Below, piece by piece: positions 41,493 through 41,787 of a DNA stretch of 41,787 nt (within the stretch, counting starts at the first letter, position 1; each line of letters starts with the position of its first letter). The position numbers and the translations under genes were made by a program. The notes beneath the pieces were generated by a model, which was given only the letters and a program-made list of their open reading frames with translations, was not told where the DNA came from and did not search any database. The DNA is from a virus, in IMG/VR virus record IMGVR_UViG_3300012928_000011, positions 1-41,787 of that record. The stretch is one strand, 5' to 3'.

Positions 41493-41521
41493 TTGACCAG
41501 CGTCGCTTAATGCTTTATACT
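41493..41521 (+). promoter_or_regulatory. sigma70-type promoter
   Basis: TTGACC (41493-41498), an exact 17-base spacer, and TATACT (41516-41521) form a strong housekeeping-type promoter. It is placed 28 bases before the helicase ATG at 41550 and marks a switch from the late operon to a host-sigma-driven gene. No late motif is present here. Confidence 0.75.
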
Positions 41522-41549
41522 ATATGCATCAACGCGACAGACCTTCACT

Positions 41550-41787
41550 ATGCAACTCCGCCCCCACCAGCAGCGTGCTCTAGATGCTATGCTGACTGCT
41601 GACAAGGGTCAGATCCTGGTGCCTACTGGTGGTGGCAAGACTCTCATTGCCATCAAAGATGCTGTCAGGCGCTATGCATCCGCAGAGTCTCCGCAGACTA
41701 TTGTGGTTGTTGCGCCTCGCATCATGCTCGCTACTCAACTGTCTTCTGAGTATCTTGAGCACATAGATAATGCTAACGTCCTGCACG
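41550..41787 (+). CDS. Superfamily II helicase, N-terminal part (cut by window end)
   Basis: 79 residues are visible before the window ends. The sequence opens with RPHQQRALDAML (Q-motif-like), then ILVPTGGGKT (Walker A, motif I) and IVVVAPRIMLATQL (motif Ia), diagnostic of an SF2 DEAD/DEAH-type helicase. It begins directly at the helicase core, unlike T4 UvsW, which has an N-terminal DNA-binding extension, so it is likely the shorter cyanophage helicase type. It would unwind DNA or RNA during replication or recombination. The gene is GC-richer than the structural block and is preceded by a sigma70-type promoter. No Shine-Dalgarno sequence is evident. Confidence 0.85.
   Translation, partial: MQLRPHQQRALDAMLTADKGQILVPTGGGKTLIAIKDAVRRYASAESPQTIVVVAPRIMLATQLSSEYLEHIDNANVLH

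Noticed and set aside
1-41787. CRISPR array, insertion sequence, integrase or attachment site
   Set aside because: No regularly spaced direct repeats, transposase or integrase motifs, or tRNA-end duplications were found.

Overview
The window looks like the late structural region of a T4-like myovirus infecting a marine cyanobacterium (cyanomyovirus), possibly a contig. The evidence is: T4-type late promoter motifs (TATAAATA, CTAAATA) between genes; a gp27-like/gp5-like baseplate hub pair; a CpeT-type phycobiliprotein lyase (a known cyanophage auxiliary gene); a small tRNA cluster; and several small 2-oxoglutarate/Fe(II) oxygenases next to tail-fibre genes. Every gene I can support is on the + strand, packed head to tail with many TAATG or ATGA stop/start overlaps. 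No integrase, transposase or CRISPR array was seen.

Layout. 1-87 is a short GC-richer stretch that does not fit the frame that follows and may be a chimeric contig end. 88-9963 is a baseplate/tail-tip block: a 5'-truncated structural protein with a tail-lysozyme domain, a structural protein with an M23 endopeptidase domain, a gp27-like hub, a gp5-like OB-fold hub protein, and a beta-helical spike. 9964-12608 is a small-gene cluster that appears to have both a sigma70-type and a T4-late promoter. It holds conserved hypotheticals, a 43-residue coiled-coil protein, a glutaredoxin-like protein lacking one active-site Cys, a 2OG-Fe(II) oxygenase and cpeT. 12599-13031 carries four tRNAs (Thr-TGT, Ala-TGC, Asn-GTT, Leu-TAG), with an unassigned structured RNA ending in an intrinsic terminator between tRNA-Ala and tRNA-Asn. 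13033-13605 is another 2OG-Fe(II) oxygenase, abutting tRNA-Leu.

13644-26642 is one 4332-residue gene for a giant virion protein with several internal repeat families. 26648-37435 is the host-recognition block: three tail-collar proteins with HxH motifs (26648, 28353, 34262) and, between them, three tandem paralogous adhesin-like genes (29249, 31060, 32457). The three adhesins have different N-terminal heads, Ig-like repeats, and an almost identical C-terminal module of about 73 residues. 37444-40270 follows with a 2OG-Fe(II) oxygenase, a protein with a tail-assembly-chaperone-like segment, and two further 2OG-Fe(II) oxygenases. Two unassigned genes follow. A well-formed sigma70 promoter then precedes the 5' end of a superfamily II helicase that runs off the window.

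How it may work together (inference): late transcription makes the baseplate, giant fibre and adhesins. The two peptidoglycan hydrolases would open the host wall during DNA entry. The oxygenases and chaperone-like protein next to the fibres may modify or fold them. The sigma70-promoted genes (tRNAs, cpeT, the small cluster, the helicase) would support host takeover. The points most worth checking are the structured RNA in the tRNA cluster, a 59-base intergenic element present twice, the shared-tail adhesin cassette, and the oxygenase set around the fibres.
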